A DNA stretch of 64,000 bases from Prochlorococcus sp. AG-388-E21 (GTDB taxonomy: Bacteria > Cyanobacteriota > Cyanobacteriia > PCC-6307 > Cyanobiaceae). Under the pieces are notes generated by a model. The model saw only the letters and a list, made by a program, of their open reading frames with translations. It searched no databases and was not told where the DNA came from. Location of the stretch: NCBI GenBank assembly GCA_003279855.1, contig QCGO01000002.1, forward strand, positions 1 to 64,000, read 5' to 3'. The first letter of the stretch is position 1; each line of letters opens with the position of its first letter. The position numbers and the translations under genes were made by a program. Shown piece by piece: positions 51,210 to 62,615 of the stretch.

Positions 51210-54041
51210 TTAATTAGTAGTTTCTTTTTCAGTTTTAGGTTGAAACATGAACATCGAATAAATGACATTTCTTCTCATATTAGTCATCATTTCAAGGAAC
51301 ATATCATAACCTTCATTTTTATATTCAATCAAGGGGTCCTTTTGACCATAACCTCTTAATCCTACAGATTCTCTTAAAGAATCCATTGATTGAAGATGTT
51401 CTCTCCATAAATTATCAATTTGCTGAAGTATAAAAAACCTTTCAGCTTCCCTCATTAAACCTGGGCGAAATTTCTCTATTTGAGCCTCCTTTAAATCATA
51501 TGCAATACGTAATTGCTCTTGAAGATAATTTTTTAATTCTTCAATAGATAAGACACTAATGTCTTCTGATTTCAGATCATTTAATAAATAAATGAATTCT
51601 TTTACTTTAGAAATCAATTGATCAATGTCCCATTCTTCTGGAGGCAAATCAGGATTGATATAAGCTTCTACAATTTCTTCCATTGTTCTTTCTCCATACC
51701 CTATGACTTGTTTCTTCAAATCATTACCTTTTAGAACTCTTAATCTCTCATTATAAACCGCTTTTCTTTGATTATTCATTACTTCATCATATTCAAAAAC
51801 TTGTTTTCTGATGTCATAATAATAAGTCTCAACTTTCTTCTGTGCACTTTCTAAAGATCTAGTAAGCATTCCTGACTCAATAGGCATATCTTCATCTACC
51901 CTAAAAGCGTTCATTAAGTTTGCTACCCTATCTCCTCCAAATATCCTTAATAGATTATCTTCCAGAGATAAAAAGAATCTGGTACTTCCAAGATCTCCTT
52001 GTCTACCTGCTCTTCCTCTAAGTTGATTATCAACTCTTCTTGACTCATGCCTTTCAGTTCCAATGACATGAAGACCCCCCGCATTCCTAACATTTTCTTC
52101 TTCATGAATCAATACCTTTTCATATTCATTTTTCACCTCTGATAAAGATTCTCTCAAAGATTGTATTAGTTTATCGTCAGTTGGAGCTTTTTCAGCAGCA
52201 GTAGCGATTTTATCATCTAATTCCAGAATAGTTAGGCTTCTATCTCCCCAATTTTTTACAAGTTCATTAGATAATAAAGATAGTTTTCTTTTAATATCTT
52301 CGCCTAACTGACATGGGAAAAGACTGTCTACACCGCTTTTAGTATTTTTATTTGAAATTGAGTCAACTTTGGCAGAAAATCCTCCCCCAGCTTTTGAATT
52401 TCTTTGTTGAGGTATTGGCGGTTTATGCTCATTATCTGGCTTAACTAGTAAAGGCATTAAAGTCTCTTTTAATTTTAGCCTTGCCATATAGTCGCTATTA
52501 CCACCAAGAATAATATCAGTCCCTCTTCCCGCCATATTTGTTGCGATCGTGACGGCACCTGATCTTCCAGCCTGAGCTACAATTTCTGCCTCGCGTTCTA
52601 CATTCTCTGGTTTTGCATTTAACAAATTATGTGGAATTTGCTGCTCGAAAAGAAGCGTACTTAATAACTCACTTTTTTCGACACTTGTTGTACCTACTAA
52701 AACAGGTCTGCCGCTTCTATGTATATCTGCTGTCTCATTAGCTACCGCTTTCCATTTTCCAAGCTCTGTTTTAAAAACTTGATCAGCCCAATCTTGTCTC
52801 TTCCTTATCTGATTAGTTGGAACAACTGTTGACTCTAATTTATAAGTTTTTTCAAATTCCACCTCTTCGGTCTTAGCAGTTCCTGTCATGCCAGCCAATC
52901 CTGGATATAAAAGGAAAAAGTTCTGATACGTTATAGATGCTAATGTTTGGGTCTCAGGTTGAATTTTAAGACCTTCTTTTGCTTCGATTGCCTGATGTTG
53001 TCCATCACTCCATCTTCTTCCAGGCATAACCCTTCCTGTAAATTCATCAACTATTACTGCTTCTTCTTTTTTAATGATGTAATTTACATCTTTAACGAAT
53101 AATTCTTTAGCTTTTAAAGCATTAGTGATGTAATGAGCCCACGGGTCTTGAGGATCATATAAATCATTAACCTTCAAGGACTCTTCACATTTAGCAAATC
53201 CTTGATCAGTTAATATGCAGCTACGTTGTTTTTCGTCCACTTCATAATCACCCTCTGGATCAATACCATCTTTACTCAACTCTTTCGCCTTAATAAGAGA
53301 CAATGATAATTGTGCCGCTTTTTGATATTTTTCTTGTGGCCTTTCGATTTGACCCGAAATTATTAGAGGAGTTCTCGCTTCATCAATTAAAATTGAATCA
53401 ACTTCATCTATAACGCAATAATTGAATTTTCTTTGAACTACTTCTTCGATTTCAGTAGCCATGTTATCTCTTAAATAATCAAAGCCTAATTCAGAATTAG
53501 TTGCATAAGTTATGTCACATGCATAGTTTTTTTTCCTCTCAGAAGGACTCATATCTTGCTGAATTAGACCAACTGATAAGCCCAAAAAACGATGCACTTG
53601 ACCCATCCACTCGGCATCTCTTCGAGCTAAGTAATCATTAACAGTAACAACATGTACGCCTTTACCAGTTAAAGCATTTAGGTAACAAGGTAGCGTTGCG
53701 ACCAGAGTTTTACCTTCTCCGGTTTTCATCTCAGCAATTTGTCCTTCATGGAGAACCATCCCACCAATTAATTGCACATCAAAATGACGCATTTCTAAAA
53801 CTCTTTTACTTGCTTCTCTTACGATTGCAAAAGCTTTGGGTAAGATTTCTTCTAATAGTTCCTTTTGTTTTTTAATATTTAACTCTAAGGAGATTTTTGA
53901 TTTAAGTTTATGAGTCTCGTTCCGTAATTCATCATCAGTTAATATAGATACTTCTTCTTCTAATAAGTTTATTTCTTCAACTATTGGTTGATATCGCTTT
54001 AACTTTCGTGTATTCGGATCTCCCAACAAAAGTTTGAGCAT
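51210..54041 (-). CDS. secA: preprotein translocase ATPase SecA
   Basis: SecA drives secretory proteins through SecYEG. The 943-residue protein has [35 protein letters not shown] (Q motif and Walker A), [20 protein letters not shown] (DEVD box), [28 protein letters not shown] and [10 protein letters not shown]. The cyanobacterial insertion near residues 535-590 is present. The C-terminus ends [14 protein letters not shown] and lacks the Cys-rich zinc tail that binds SecB, as in other cyanobacteria and plastids. Confidence 0.98.
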   Translation of the reverse strand: MLKLLLGDPNTRKLKRYQPIVEEINLLEEEVSILTDDELRNETHKLKSKISLELNIKKQKELLEEILPKAFAIVREASKRVLEMRHFDVQLIGGMVLHEGQIAEMKTGEGKTLVATLPCYLNALTGKGVHVVTVNDYLARRDAEWMGQVHRFLGLSVGLIQQDMSPSERKKNYACDITYATNSELGFDYLRDNMATEIEEVVQRKFNYCVIDEVDSILIDEARTPLIISGQIERPQEKYQKAAQLSLSLIKAKELSKDGIDPEGDYEVDEKQRSCILTDQGFAKCEESLKVNDLYDPQDPWAHYITNALKAKELFVKDVNYIIKKEEAVIVDEFTGRVMPGRRWSDGQHQAIEAKEGLKIQPETQTLASITYQNFFLLYPGLAGMTGTAKTEEVEFEKTYKLESTVVPTNQIRKRQDWADQVFKTELGKWKAVANETADIHRSGRPVLVGTTSVEKSELLSTLLFEQQIPHNLLNAKPENVEREAEIVAQAGRSGAVTIATNMAGRGTDIILGGNSDYMARLKLKETLMPLLVKPDNEHKPPIPQQRNSKAGGGFSAKVDSISNKNTKSGVDSLFPCQLGEDIKRKLSLLSNELVKNWGDRSLTILELDDKIATAAEKAPTDDKLIQSLRESLSEVKNEYEKVLIHEEENVRNAGGLHVIGTERHESRRVDNQLRGRAGRQGDLGSTRFFLSLEDNLLRIFGGDRVANLMNAFRVDEDMPIESGMLTRSLESAQKKVETYYYDIRKQVFEYDEVMNNQRKAVYNERLRVLKGNDLKKQVIGYGERTMEEIVEAYINPDLPPEEWDIDQLISKVKEFIYLLNDLKSEDISVLSIEELKNYLQEQLRIAYDLKEAQIEKFRPGLMREAERFFILQQIDNLWREHLQSMDSLRESVGLRGYGQKDPLIEYKNEGYDMFLEMMTNMRRNVIYSMFMFQPKTEKETTN

Positions 54042-54218
54042 AATTGTTTTTCCTCTAAAAAATTAATCCTATTACAATCATTATAAATTAGTGCGTTACA
54101 ACTAAATGGGTAAATCGTATATCTCTTTATTTTTTTAAAAGTTATCGATTAAGGTGTTAAATCGAAGTTACCAAAGAAGTTATTACATTTCTCTCAAAAT
54201 TTTAAAATTTCCAAACTT

Positions 54219-54674
54219 ATGAAACCATTTTTTTTAATTAAACATTCAAAAGGTGCTCTTGGATTAAGATTATTTGGATTAGGTCCTAATCTCAAACCCA
54301 CGAAAGGATTATTTAAACTTCAACAATTTCTACATCGTAATGCATTTTGGGCTAAGAATAGAACAATTAAAGACCTAAAAAAATGTCTTGCGAATAGCGA
54401 TGTTGTTGTAAGTATTTGGTCTAATAATGAACCAGTTGGTTTTGGGAGAGCCTTGTCAGATGGTGTTTATAGAGGCGTTTTATGGGATATAGTAATTGAT
54501 CAAGATCATCAAGGGAAAGGTTACGGCAAGATGATTGTGAAAAACCTATTAGATTCAAAGAAAATAAAAAATACTAAGAAAATATATTTAATGACTACGA
54601 GCAAAAAAATGTTTTATTCGCAAATTGACTTCAAAGAAGTTACTTCACAAAATCTTTTAGTACACGAAATTTAA
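54219..54674 (+). CDS. GNAT-family N-acetyltransferase
   Basis: The 151-residue protein has the GNAT fold with GVLWDIVIDQDHQGKGYGKMIVKNLL, the acetyl-CoA-binding Q-x-x-G-x-G loop, and KIYLMTTSKKMFYSQIDFKE near the end. A basic first 50 residues (LIKHSKGALGLRLFGLGPNLKP) precede it. The arrangement resembles the plastid/cyanobacterial GNAT group (SNAT/NSI-like). Its substrate is not predictable. It is divergent from secA with 177 bases between starts. Confidence 0.87.
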   Translation: MKPFFLIKHSKGALGLRLFGLGPNLKPTKGLFKLQQFLHRNAFWAKNRTIKDLKKCLANSDVVVSIWSNNEPVGFGRALSDGVYRGVLWDIVIDQDHQGKGYGKMIVKNLLDSKKIKNTKKIYLMTTSKKMFYSQIDFKEVTSQNLLVHEI

Positions 54675-54799
54675 ATTAAATACTAAGAAATTTATAAATG
54701 TTGCAATTAAACCTGAGATAAAAAATCTTAATATTTGAGATTAATTTGCTTTTAAAATATTATTCAAAATTTTAAAGATTTTACTAATATCTTTGATCT

Positions 54800-55231
54800 T
54801 TAAGAAATAAATCTTGCATAAAGCCACCTTATAAACGGACCCAAAATAGGAACGGGCCCAAAAGTAGGACCACAAAAATCAAAATAATCTCTGTGTTCTT
54901 GGATTAAGCCATTGTCAGAAAATATCAAACGTGTCGTGCCAGGATATATAAATTCTTTACCCATAATTTTTAAACCCATAGTCCATTCTACAAATCCATA
55001 GTTTCCACTGATTGATATTGCATGAGTTTCCAAATAAACATCATCGCATCTTTTAACCAGCTTTTCTTGGGCCTCCACATAAGAATCTAATCCTTTGGTT
55101 TCCTGGGTTGGATCAATGAAAGTAACATTCTCATTATAAAACTCTGCCCACTTTGCTTTTGTTGGTGCATCTTCCCCGTAGGGCTTAGTAAATAATTCTC
55201 TTAAATCCTCAATAGAAACATTAAGTGGCAT
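54800..55231 (-). CDS. NTF2-like (SnoaL-fold) protein
   Basis: The 143-residue protein reads KWAEFYNENVTFIDPTQETKGLDSYVEAQEKLV, VYLETHAISISGNYGFVEWTMGLKI and TTRLIFSDNGLIQEHRDYFDF, the cone-shaped NTF2/SnoaL fold used by small isomerases and ligand-binding proteins. A hydrophobic end (GPVPILGPFIRWLYARF) may contact membrane. Substrate and role are unknown. It stands alone between the GNAT gene (convergent) and tRNA-Gly. Confidence 0.85.
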   Translation of the reverse strand: MPLNVSIEDLRELFTKPYGEDAPTKAKWAEFYNENVTFIDPTQETKGLDSYVEAQEKLVKRCDDVYLETHAISISGNYGFVEWTMGLKIMGKEFIYPGTTRLIFSDNGLIQEHRDYFDFCGPTFGPVPILGPFIRWLYARFIS

Positions 55232-55340
55232 TTAACAACTTACATTTATTTATTATATTTCAAATTTTTTATTTTAAAGAAAGAAATCATTCAAATAATC
55301 TGATTTAGCAGAATAATAACCATAATAAAATACATTAATA

Positions 55341-55412
55341 AGCGGATGAAGAGATTCGAACTCTCGACATTCTCCTTGGCAAGGAGATGCTCTACCACTG
55401 AGCTACATCCGC
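55341..55412 (-). tRNA. tRNA-Gly (anticodon GCC)
   Basis: On the minus strand acceptor GCGGATG pairs with CATCCGC, discriminator T. D-arm GCTCAGTGGTAGAGC, anticodon stem TCTCC/GGAGA with loop TTGCCAA (GCC) and T-arm GAGAGTTCGAATCTC all fit. It decodes GGC and GGT. No encoded CCA. Confidence 0.96.
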
Positions 55413-55474
55413 ATAACTAGTTCATTTTATCTTAAAAAAGGAATGAAATGAACAAAACCTTACTTTTTTTGAAA

Positions 55475-55951
55475 CTAATTTAAATTTTTAATTAAAGAAC
55501 CCATCTCAATTGCTTGTAAAGCATAGTTCCAACCAAGGTTGTTTTTTATCCCAGCTCTTTCTAAAGCCTGTTGCATACTATCAGTAGTTAAAACACCAAA
55601 AATAATTGGGACATTATTTTCGTATGAAACTTGTGAAATTCCCTTACTAGCCTCAGAAATAACGACATCATAATGAGAAGTTTCTCCTCTAATAACAGCC
55701 CCAAGAGCAATTACAACGTCATAGTTAGATTTTTTCAAAAGCGTTTTAGCTGCTATTGGCAGTTCAAATGATCCAGGAACCCAAACAATATCAAGTTCTT
55801 TACTTGTTTCTGAAGTATCTAAACCATGCCTTTTAAGACAATCAAGACACCCAGATAATATTTTATTAGTAATTAAATCATTAAATCTTGCTACAACTAT
55901 ACCTACTTTTAAAGTAGAAGCATTGGTAAAAGATCCCTCAAAGATAGTCAT
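55475..55951 (-). CDS. ribH: 6,7-dimethyl-8-ribityllumazine synthase
   Basis: RibH condenses the pyrimidine intermediate with 3,4-dihydroxybutanone phosphate, the penultimate step of riboflavin synthesis, as a 60-mer or pentamer. The 158-residue protein has [59 protein letters not shown] with the catalytic His, and [20 protein letters not shown]. Length is standard. It is 48 bases downstream of psbZ and may share its transcript. Confidence 0.97.
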   Translation of the reverse strand: MTIFEGSFTNASTLKVGIVVARFNDLITNKILSGCLDCLKRHGLDTSETSKELDIVWVPGSFELPIAAKTLLKKSNYDVVIALGAVIRGETSHYDVVISEASKGISQVSYENNVPIIFGVLTTDSMQQALERAGIKNNLGWNYALQAIEMGSLIKNLN

Positions 55952-55999
55952 TAAATTTTCTTTCTTATATATCTACACTCTCATGAAAAGGTACTAAGT

Positions 56000-56197
56000 T
56001 CAAACCAAGGCTGAAACAATCCCTGTAGCAAAAACTAAAACCACCCAAACTGCAGCAATAGAATATATTTTTCTTCTGCTTTCTTTCTGTCCATCTTCAG
56101 TAGAGGGTTGAGTTACATATAAAACAGGAACTCCTACTACTGCGATAAGAGAAGCAAATAAAAGAGCATTTACGAAGAAAAAATTAACTGCCTGCAT
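56000..56197 (-). CDS. psbZ: photosystem II protein PsbZ
   Basis: PsbZ is a two-span PSII subunit that stabilises the supercomplex. The 65-residue protein has span 1 FFFVNALLFASLIAVVGVPVLYV, a lumen/stroma loop QPSTEDGQKESRRK and span 2 IYSIAAVWVVLVFATGIVSALV. The VVGVPVLY block is the recognisable PsbZ signature. It is divergent from mutS. A minus-strand TATAAT (56220-56225) lies upstream of the start. Confidence 0.93.
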   Translation of the reverse strand: MQAVNFFFVNALLFASLIAVVGVPVLYVTQPSTEDGQKESRRKIYSIAAVWVVLVFATGIVSALV

Positions 56198-56219
56198 GAT
56201 TCGAACTTATTTTAAAATA

Positions 56220-56225
56220 ATTATA
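56220..56225 (-). promoter_or_regulatory. candidate -10 element of psbZ
   Basis: TATAAT reads on the minus strand 22 bases before the psbZ ATG. The region about 17 bases further upstream reads CATTTT, not a good -35, which is common in this AT-rich genome. In DNA of this composition the match could be chance. Confidence 0.35.
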
Positions 56226-56340
56226 GATACTATGATCTCATGAAAATGAATATTTTTGGAGAAAATTTACATACTTTTAGTCAGTTTTAAAATGCAAAAC
56301 TAAAATTAGTTCCTAATATCTATTTAGAAATGATAAAAAG

Positions 56341-59088
56341 ATGGAAGAAGATACGATAATTCAGAGGGATTTATTTGCAATTAATCAAGAACTTAAACTC
56401 CCAAACAACTCAAGTCAAATTCCTGAAGATTTATCTACTGAAGAATTAAAAAAAGAGTCGCAGAAAAGGCCCAGACAAAGAAAAAATTCTACTAATTTAA
56501 TAAGCAAATTCAAAAATAATTCAAATTCCGAAAGAAAAAATGATTGTATCAATGAAAAATCTTACAGTTATAAAACTGTTGAAAAACAAAAATTAACTCC
56601 AATTCTCAAACATTATGTGACATTAAAAGAAGAAAACAGCAATAGATTATTGTTATATAGATTAGGTGACTTTTTTGAATGTTTTTTTGAAGATGCTGTA
56701 TTCATATCTAACCTATTAGAAATAACCTTAACAAGCAAAGATGCGGGTAAAGATATTGGTAAAATTCCTATGGCAGGAGTCCCTCATCATGCAATGGAGA
56801 GATACTGCGCCGAATTAATTAAAAAAAACCATTCAGTAGTTATATGTGATCAGTTAGAAAAAAGTACTGGAAATTACGGAACACCACTGAAAAGAGGAAT
56901 AACAAGAATAATTACGCCAGGGACTGTAATTGAAGAGGGTATGTTGGTTGCAAAAAAAAATAATTGGATAACAGCAATCCACTTATCTGAAAACATTTCA
57001 GAAGATTTATGTGAATGGGGTATTTCAAGAGCTGATGTGAGTACAGGAGAATTATTAACAATGGAAGGGCAATCAATCTCTAAATTATTCGATGAAATTA
57101 TTAAATTAGATACATCAGAAATCATCATAGGAAGCAATGAAGAGAAAAAGTTATTAGAAAACCAAAATCAACAAATTACATATACTGTCACCCAAGAAAC
57201 TTTTTTCAGTATTAATGAAGCATGTTCAACTATAAAAAACTATTTTCAAATTCTTAGTTTAGAGGGCCTAGGACTCAAGAATTTAAATAATGCGACTAAA
57301 GCACTTGGTGGCTTAATAAATTATTTAGAGAAAATCAATCCTTCAAATTTAGAGAACGATTCTTCTTTAAAAATTTCTTTAGATTTCCCACAAATACAAT
57401 TTCCAAAAGATCATTTAATTATTGATTATCAAACTCAAAAAAATTTAGAAATAAAAAATACACAAAGAGAAAATAATTATGCTGGTTCACTTCTTTGGAG
57501 TATTGATAGAACATATACCTGCATGGGTGCAAGATGTTTAAGAAGATGGATAGATTCTCCATTATTAAATATTGATGAAATTTTTAAAAGACAAAATATT
57601 ATTTCAAACTTTTTAGAGTCTAAAAAGTTACGGACAGATACCCAAAATATACTTAGAGCAATGGGCGATTTAGAGAGACTTTCGGGGAGAGCGTGTGCGG
57701 GGCATGCCAGTCCAAGAGATTTAATTGCAATCTCAGAGGGGTTAAAAAAATTACCTAGATTAAAGTCAATTGTTAAATTATTTAAGTATGAAATCCCATC
57801 CTGGACGGATCAATTAAAAAATATTGATAATGAGCTTTTAGAGTTAGCAGATCTAATAAGCTTCAAGCTAGTAGAAAATCCACCTTTAAATACTAGTGAA
57901 GGAGGCATTATCCATGATGGAGTTGATAATGTGTTAGATGGATTACGTAACTTAATAGACGACTACTCAGATTGGTTGAATCAAGAAGAATTAAAAGAAA
58001 GAAAAATTAGTAAAATATCAAATTTAAAAATTCAATTCCATAAAAACTTTGGTTATTACATATCAATTAATAAATCTAAAGTTAATTTAGCACCTGATCA
58101 TTGGATTAAAAGGCAAACTCTTACTAATGAGGAAAGATATGTAACCACAGAAATCAAGAATAGAGAAAGTAAAATATTTCAAGTCAAAAATCGTGCGGCT
58201 GCTAAAGAATATGAATTATTTTGTGAGGTAAGAAATCTTGTATCTTCCAAAACGAAAAGGATTAGATCCATAGCAAAAGCTATTGCCTGTTTAGATGCAT
58301 TACTCGGTTTAGCTCTTACATCATTAGAAAATAATTTTATAAAACCGACTATTTCACCCATCACTAATTCAACAGACCAGCAAAGCACAAAGATTGTTGG
58401 AGGAAGAAATCCTATCGTTGAACAACTATTAACTAATAGACAATTTATATCTAATGATATTTTGTTTAATAATAAGCAAAAATTAATAATATTAACTGGC
58501 CCAAATGCAAGCGGAAAGAGTTGCTTTATTAGACAAATAGGATTAATACAAATCCTAGCTCAAATTGGAAGCTTCGTCCCTGCAAGCAAAGCCGATATTC
58601 AAATTGTTGATCGAATATTTACAAGAATTGGTGCCGTAGATGATCAATCAACTGGGCAATCGACATTCATGGTAGAAATGTCAGAGACAGCATCAATACT
58701 AAATCAAGCGACATCAAACTCTCTTGTCTTACTTGATGAGATAGGAAGAGGGACATCTACTTTTGATGGGCTATCCATAGCATGGTCAGTAAGTGAATAT
58801 CTTGCAAAAAAAATTGTATGTAATACAATCTTTGCTACTCATTATCATGAACTAAATTATCTTAAAAATACAAATAGAAACGTAGAAAATTTTCAAGTAT
58901 TAGTAAAACAGAAGAAAGATAAACTATTTTTTTGTCATAAAATCGAAAAAGGTGGTGCGAACAAAAGTTATGGTATTGAGGCCGCTAAGTTAGCCGGGGT
59001 TCCTAAAGAAGTTATTAATAAAGCTAGATTAGTTTTAGATTATTTAGAAAAAAATAATCAGTTGAATTCTCAAATTAAAATTAAATAA
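56341..59088 (+). CDS. mutS: DNA mismatch repair protein MutS
   Basis: MutS recognises mispairs. The 915-residue protein has a basic, low-complexity N-terminal extension (about 75 residues, [10 protein letters not shown]) before [22 protein letters not shown]. The mismatch motif GDFFECF keeps the Phe-x-Glu (F111, E113). Later come the clamp region, the ATPase [16 protein letters not shown] (Walker A), [32 protein letters not shown] and FATHYHEL. The extension is longer than in E. coli. MutL is not in the window. Confidence 0.97.
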   Translation: MEEDTIIQRDLFAINQELKLPNNSSQIPEDLSTEELKKESQKRPRQRKNSTNLISKFKNNSNSERKNDCINEKSYSYKTVEKQKLTPILKHYVTLKEENSNRLLLYRLGDFFECFFEDAVFISNLLEITLTSKDAGKDIGKIPMAGVPHHAMERYCAELIKKNHSVVICDQLEKSTGNYGTPLKRGITRIITPGTVIEEGMLVAKKNNWITAIHLSENISEDLCEWGISRADVSTGELLTMEGQSISKLFDEIIKLDTSEIIIGSNEEKKLLENQNQQITYTVTQETFFSINEACSTIKNYFQILSLEGLGLKNLNNATKALGGLINYLEKINPSNLENDSSLKISLDFPQIQFPKDHLIIDYQTQKNLEIKNTQRENNYAGSLLWSIDRTYTCMGARCLRRWIDSPLLNIDEIFKRQNIISNFLESKKLRTDTQNILRAMGDLERLSGRACAGHASPRDLIAISEGLKKLPRLKSIVKLFKYEIPSWTDQLKNIDNELLELADLISFKLVENPPLNTSEGGIIHDGVDNVLDGLRNLIDDYSDWLNQEELKERKISKISNLKIQFHKNFGYYISINKSKVNLAPDHWIKRQTLTNEERYVTTEIKNRESKIFQVKNRAAAKEYELFCEVRNLVSSKTKRIRSIAKAIACLDALLGLALTSLENNFIKPTISPITNSTDQQSTKIVGGRNPIVEQLLTNRQFISNDILFNNKQKLIILTGPNASGKSCFIRQIGLIQILAQIGSFVPASKADIQIVDRIFTRIGAVDDQSTGQSTFMVEMSETASILNQATSNSLVLLDEIGRGTSTFDGLSIAWSVSEYLAKKIVCNTIFATHYHELNYLKNTNRNVENFQVLVKQKKDKLFFCHKIEKGGANKSYGIEAAKLAGVPKEVINKARLVLDYLEKNNQLNSQIKIK

Positions 59089-59119
59089 AAACTTTCAAAA
59101 AAATTATATAAAAATTATT

Positions 59120-59743
59120 TTAAATAGTTTCTCTTAATAAGGCATTAACAGCTGCTGCTGCCATTGCAGCCCCTCCTCTCGTAGAGTTCATAACAATTCT
59201 AGGATAATTAGTTTTGAGTAATTTATTTTTACTTTGCCTAACACCAATAAAACCTACAGGCATTCCAATAATTAGACTAGGAATCTGTTGTGAATTTTTT
59301 ATAATCTCTAATAAATTGATTAATGCAGTTGGAGAACTTCCAATAACAATAATTGGCGATTGACTTCCTGAATTTTTAGCAGATAATTCAATCCAACCTT
59401 TTTCTATCCCATAAGCAGTTTTAGTCAACCCTGATAAATCTCTATCATTAATCCATTGTTTCGCGGAAACAACTGAGTTTCCGTTTGTATTTTTTGCCAT
59501 TGATTTAATAGCTGCTGCAGCCATATCAGTATCAGTCAATATTGGTGCTCCGGCTTTAAGAGATTTAAGAGCTTTTTCACACGCTCCTTCACTAAATTCC
59601 AAAAGTTTCTGAATATTAAAATCACCGGAAGTATGCACTAATCTTTCTAAAACTTTATTTTCCAAGTAATTAAAATTATTTTCAATCAAATTAGATTTAA
59701 TAAACCTAATACTTTCTAAAAAAATAGGATGATCTTTTATCAT
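59120..59743 (-). CDS. cobH: precorrin-8X methylmutase
   Basis: CobH (CbiC) moves the C-11 methyl to C-12 in cobalamin ring synthesis. The 207-residue protein shows the family parts: HPIFLESIRFI, RLVHTSGDFNI with the catalytic His, AGAPILTDTDMAAAAIKSM, VVIGSSPTALINLLEII-type sequence (IVIGSSPTALINLLEI), IIGMPVGFIGVRQSK and STRGGAAMAAAAVNALL. It is alone here, divergent from holA. It implies cobalamin-type corrinoid synthesis. Confidence 0.96.
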   Translation of the reverse strand: MIKDHPIFLESIRFIKSNLIENNFNYLENKVLERLVHTSGDFNIQKLLEFSEGACEKALKSLKAGAPILTDTDMAAAAIKSMAKNTNGNSVVSAKQWINDRDLSGLTKTAYGIEKGWIELSAKNSGSQSPIIVIGSSPTALINLLEIIKNSQQIPSLIIGMPVGFIGVRQSKNKLLKTNYPRIVMNSTRGGAAMAAAAVNALLRETI

Positions 59744-59805
59744 TAAAATTTAATTTATTTTATTTTAAAGAAAGCATAATTATAATAAGCTTCTTTTTTG
59801 CAAAT

Positions 59806-60801
59806 ATGCCAATTCAAATAATATGGGGAAATGATTTAAATGCAAGTAATAAGTTTATAAAAAAAATAATTGATGAAAAAGTATCCAAAGAATGGGGAGA
59901 AATAAATATTAGTTACTTAAATGGTGATGATGACAATCAAATAAAACAAGCATTTGATGAAATACTAACGCCTCCTTTGGGAGATGGATCACGAGTAATT
60001 GTATTAAAAAATAACCCATTATTCACACATAAAAATGAAGAAATAAGAATCAAATTTGAAAAAATTTATCAAAACATCCCACGAAATACTTACTTTCTTT
60101 TACAAAATACCAAAAAACCAGATTCAAGACTGAAGAGTACAAAATTTATTCAAAATTTAATAAAAAAAGATTTAGCAATTGAAACGTCATTTTCTTTGCC
60201 CGATATCTGGGATTTTGAAGGCCAGAAAAGATACCTAGAAGTTACCGCAAATTCGATGAATATTCACCTAGGTAAAGGGGCCGCTGATCTAATTATTAAT
60301 TCAGTTGGAAATGATAGTTTTAACTTAATGAGCGAATTAGCTAAGGCAAAGGTATATCTATCTGCATCGAATAATAATGAAAACAAAGAACTTATTCTAA
60401 AAAGTGATGATGTAAAAGAAATATTTAATGATCATCAGTCAAATATCTTTAAAATAATCGATCATCTATTAGAAAATAATATATATGAGGGTCTTATAGA
60501 AATCCATTATTTATTAAAAAAAGGAGAACCTGCTTTAAGACTCAATGCGGGATTAATAAGTCAAATCAGAATGCATACCATAGTAAAATTACTTCATAAA
60601 TCTGGTGAGCAAGATTTATCAAAAATATGCAAACTTGCAAATATATCTAACCCAAAAAGAATTTTTTTTATCCGTAAAAAAGTAAATAATACATCCTCAG
60701 ATTTCTTAATTAAATTGATGAGTAATTTACTAGATATTGAATCATCACTAAAAAAAGGCAATAATTCTATTAATGTTTTTACGGAAAATCTCGTTAACTA
60801 A
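59806..60801 (+). CDS. holA: DNA polymerase III delta subunit
   Basis: HolA opens the sliding clamp during loading. The 331-residue protein starts PIQIIWGNDLNASNKFI, then has SYLNGDDDNQIKQAFDEILTPPLGDGSRVIVLKN-type sequence, the helical middle (ADLIINSVGNDSFNLMSELAKA) and the collar domain (KKGEPALRLNAGLISQIRMHTIVKLL). Conservation in this family is low, but order and length fit. It is 45 bases upstream of lysC. Confidence 0.9.
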   Translation: MPIQIIWGNDLNASNKFIKKIIDEKVSKEWGEINISYLNGDDDNQIKQAFDEILTPPLGDGSRVIVLKNNPLFTHKNEEIRIKFEKIYQNIPRNTYFLLQNTKKPDSRLKSTKFIQNLIKKDLAIETSFSLPDIWDFEGQKRYLEVTANSMNIHLGKGAADLIINSVGNDSFNLMSELAKAKVYLSASNNNENKELILKSDDVKEIFNDHQSNIFKIIDHLLENNIYEGLIEIHYLLKKGEPALRLNAGLISQIRMHTIVKLLHKSGEQDLSKICKLANISNPKRIFFIRKKVNNTSSDFLIKLMSNLLDIESSLKKGNNSINVFTENLVN

Positions 60802-60846
60802 AGTTAATCAAATATTAAGTTTGGTAATTTATATTATGATTTAAAT

Positions 60847-62607
60847 ATGGCTTTATTAATTAAAAAATTTGGCGGCACTTCGGTCGGAGATATTACAAAA
60901 ATTAAAGTGATTGCCCAAAATATTGTTCAAAGTAAAGAAGCTGGAAATGATATTGTCGTAGTTGTATCTGCAATGGGTAATTCTACAGATCACTTAAATA
61001 AGTTAGCAGAATCAATCAGCAAAAATCCCAATAGTCGAGAATTAGATATGCTCTTATCTACAGGGGAGCAAGTAACTATGGCACTTCTATCGATGTCATT
61101 AAATGAATATGGAATTCCTGCAATATCTTTGACAGGTAGCCAAGTTGGAATTATTACTGAATCAATTCATGGGAAAGCAAGAATTCTAGATATAAAAACA
61201 GAACGAATACAAAACTATATTGATCAAGGTTATGTCGTAGTAGTTGCTGGGTTTCAAGGCTCCACGCTAAGTCATACTGGCTCAATGGAAATCACAACTT
61301 TAGGAAGAGGGGGGTCAGATACTTCAGCAGTAGCACTCTCCACAGCATTAGGTGCAGAGACTTGCGAGATATATACAGATGTTCCTGGGGTTCTTACCAC
61401 TGATCCTAGAATTGTACCTAATGCAAAATTATTAGATATTATTAGTTGTGAAGAGATGCTAGAACTTGCGAGTGTAGGAGCTTCAGTACTTCATCCAAGA
61501 GCTGTAGAAATTGCTCGCAATTATGGAATTAAATTATATGTGAAATCAAGTCAAACCCTCTCAAATGGCACTCTTCTACACAGCACAATAAAACCATTAG
61601 CTCTCAAAAGAGGTGGGTTAGAATTAACAAAAACTGTTAATAGTCTTGAAGTATTAGAAAACCAAACCGTATTTAGTATTTTCAACCTACCTGATAGACC
61701 TGGAATTGCAGCTCAAATATTTGAAACTTTATCTAAAGCGAGCATTAATGTTGATTTAATAATCCAAGCTACACATGATGGGAAGAGTAATGATATAACT
61801 TTTACAGTTAATGAGTTTGAGTTAACCAAAACAGTTGATCAATGTAAATTGATAACAAATCAATTAGGTGGAGAATATAATTTCAAAACAAATATGACTA
61901 AGTTAAGTATTCAAGGAGCTGGAATAATGGGGAGACCAAGTGTATCGGCTGATTTATTTGATACTTTATCCCAAGCAAACATAAATGTAAGATTAATAGC
62001 TACCAGCGAAATCAAAGTTAGTTGCGTAATTGATATTGACAATATTCCAAAAGCTATTAGATTTGTCGGTGAAAAATTTAAATTATCTGAAAAACAAATA
62101 TTTATTAATCCAGTAATTGCCAGAGAGGATCAGCCTGAGGTAAGAGGAATTGCATTAGACAAAAATCAAGTTCAAGTTAGCATTCGGAACCTACCTGACA
62201 AACCTGGGGTGGCAGCTTCAATATGTTTAGCTCTCGCAGAGAATAATATAATTTTTGATACTATTGTTCAATCTGAAAAGTTAACATCTTTCAAAACCAA
62301 AGACATAAGTTTTACCATGAACAAGCAAGATAGAGAAAGAGCTAATACAATTTTCCACTCTTTAACAAAAAAATTAGCAGGATCATTTATCGAAGATGGA
62401 CCAGCGATAGCTAAAGTAAGTACAGTGGGAGCTGGAATGGCATTTAAGGTTGGAACAGCTGGGAAAATATTTAGAGCACTTGCTAATAAAAGTATTAATA
62501 TTGAAATGATTGCTACAAGTGAAATAAGAACTTCTTGTATAGTATTAGAACAAGACTGCGACCAAGCAGTAAATGCAATTCATTCTTATTTCGAATTAGA
62601 TAAATAA
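60847..62607 (+). CDS. lysC: aspartate kinase with four ACT domains
   Basis: Aspartate kinase starts lysine, threonine and methionine synthesis. Residues 1-245 are the kinase (KFGGTSVGDI, VVSAMGNSTDHL, TLGRGGSDTSAVAL, DVPGVLTTDPR, LHPRAVEIARNYGI). Residues about 265-586 hold four ACT domains in two pairs (clearest starts FSIFNLPDRPGIAAQIF, LSIQGAGIMGRPSVSADLF, VSIRNLPDKPGVAASIC, VSTVGAGMAFKVGTAGKIF), the cyanobacterial layout, longer than the two-ACT bacterial form. They sense Lys and Thr. Convergent with uvrB. Confidence 0.97.
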   Translation: MALLIKKFGGTSVGDITKIKVIAQNIVQSKEAGNDIVVVVSAMGNSTDHLNKLAESISKNPNSRELDMLLSTGEQVTMALLSMSLNEYGIPAISLTGSQVGIITESIHGKARILDIKTERIQNYIDQGYVVVVAGFQGSTLSHTGSMEITTLGRGGSDTSAVALSTALGAETCEIYTDVPGVLTTDPRIVPNAKLLDIISCEEMLELASVGASVLHPRAVEIARNYGIKLYVKSSQTLSNGTLLHSTIKPLALKRGGLELTKTVNSLEVLENQTVFSIFNLPDRPGIAAQIFETLSKASINVDLIIQATHDGKSNDITFTVNEFELTKTVDQCKLITNQLGGEYNFKTNMTKLSIQGAGIMGRPSVSADLFDTLSQANINVRLIATSEIKVSCVIDIDNIPKAIRFVGEKFKLSEKQIFINPVIAREDQPEVRGIALDKNQVQVSIRNLPDKPGVAASICLALAENNIIFDTIVQSEKLTSFKTKDISFTMNKQDRERANTIFHSLTKKLAGSFIEDGPAIAKVSTVGAGMAFKVGTAGKIFRALANKSINIEMIATSEIRTSCIVLEQDCDQAVNAIHSYFELDK

Positions 62608-62615
62608 ATAATCAA

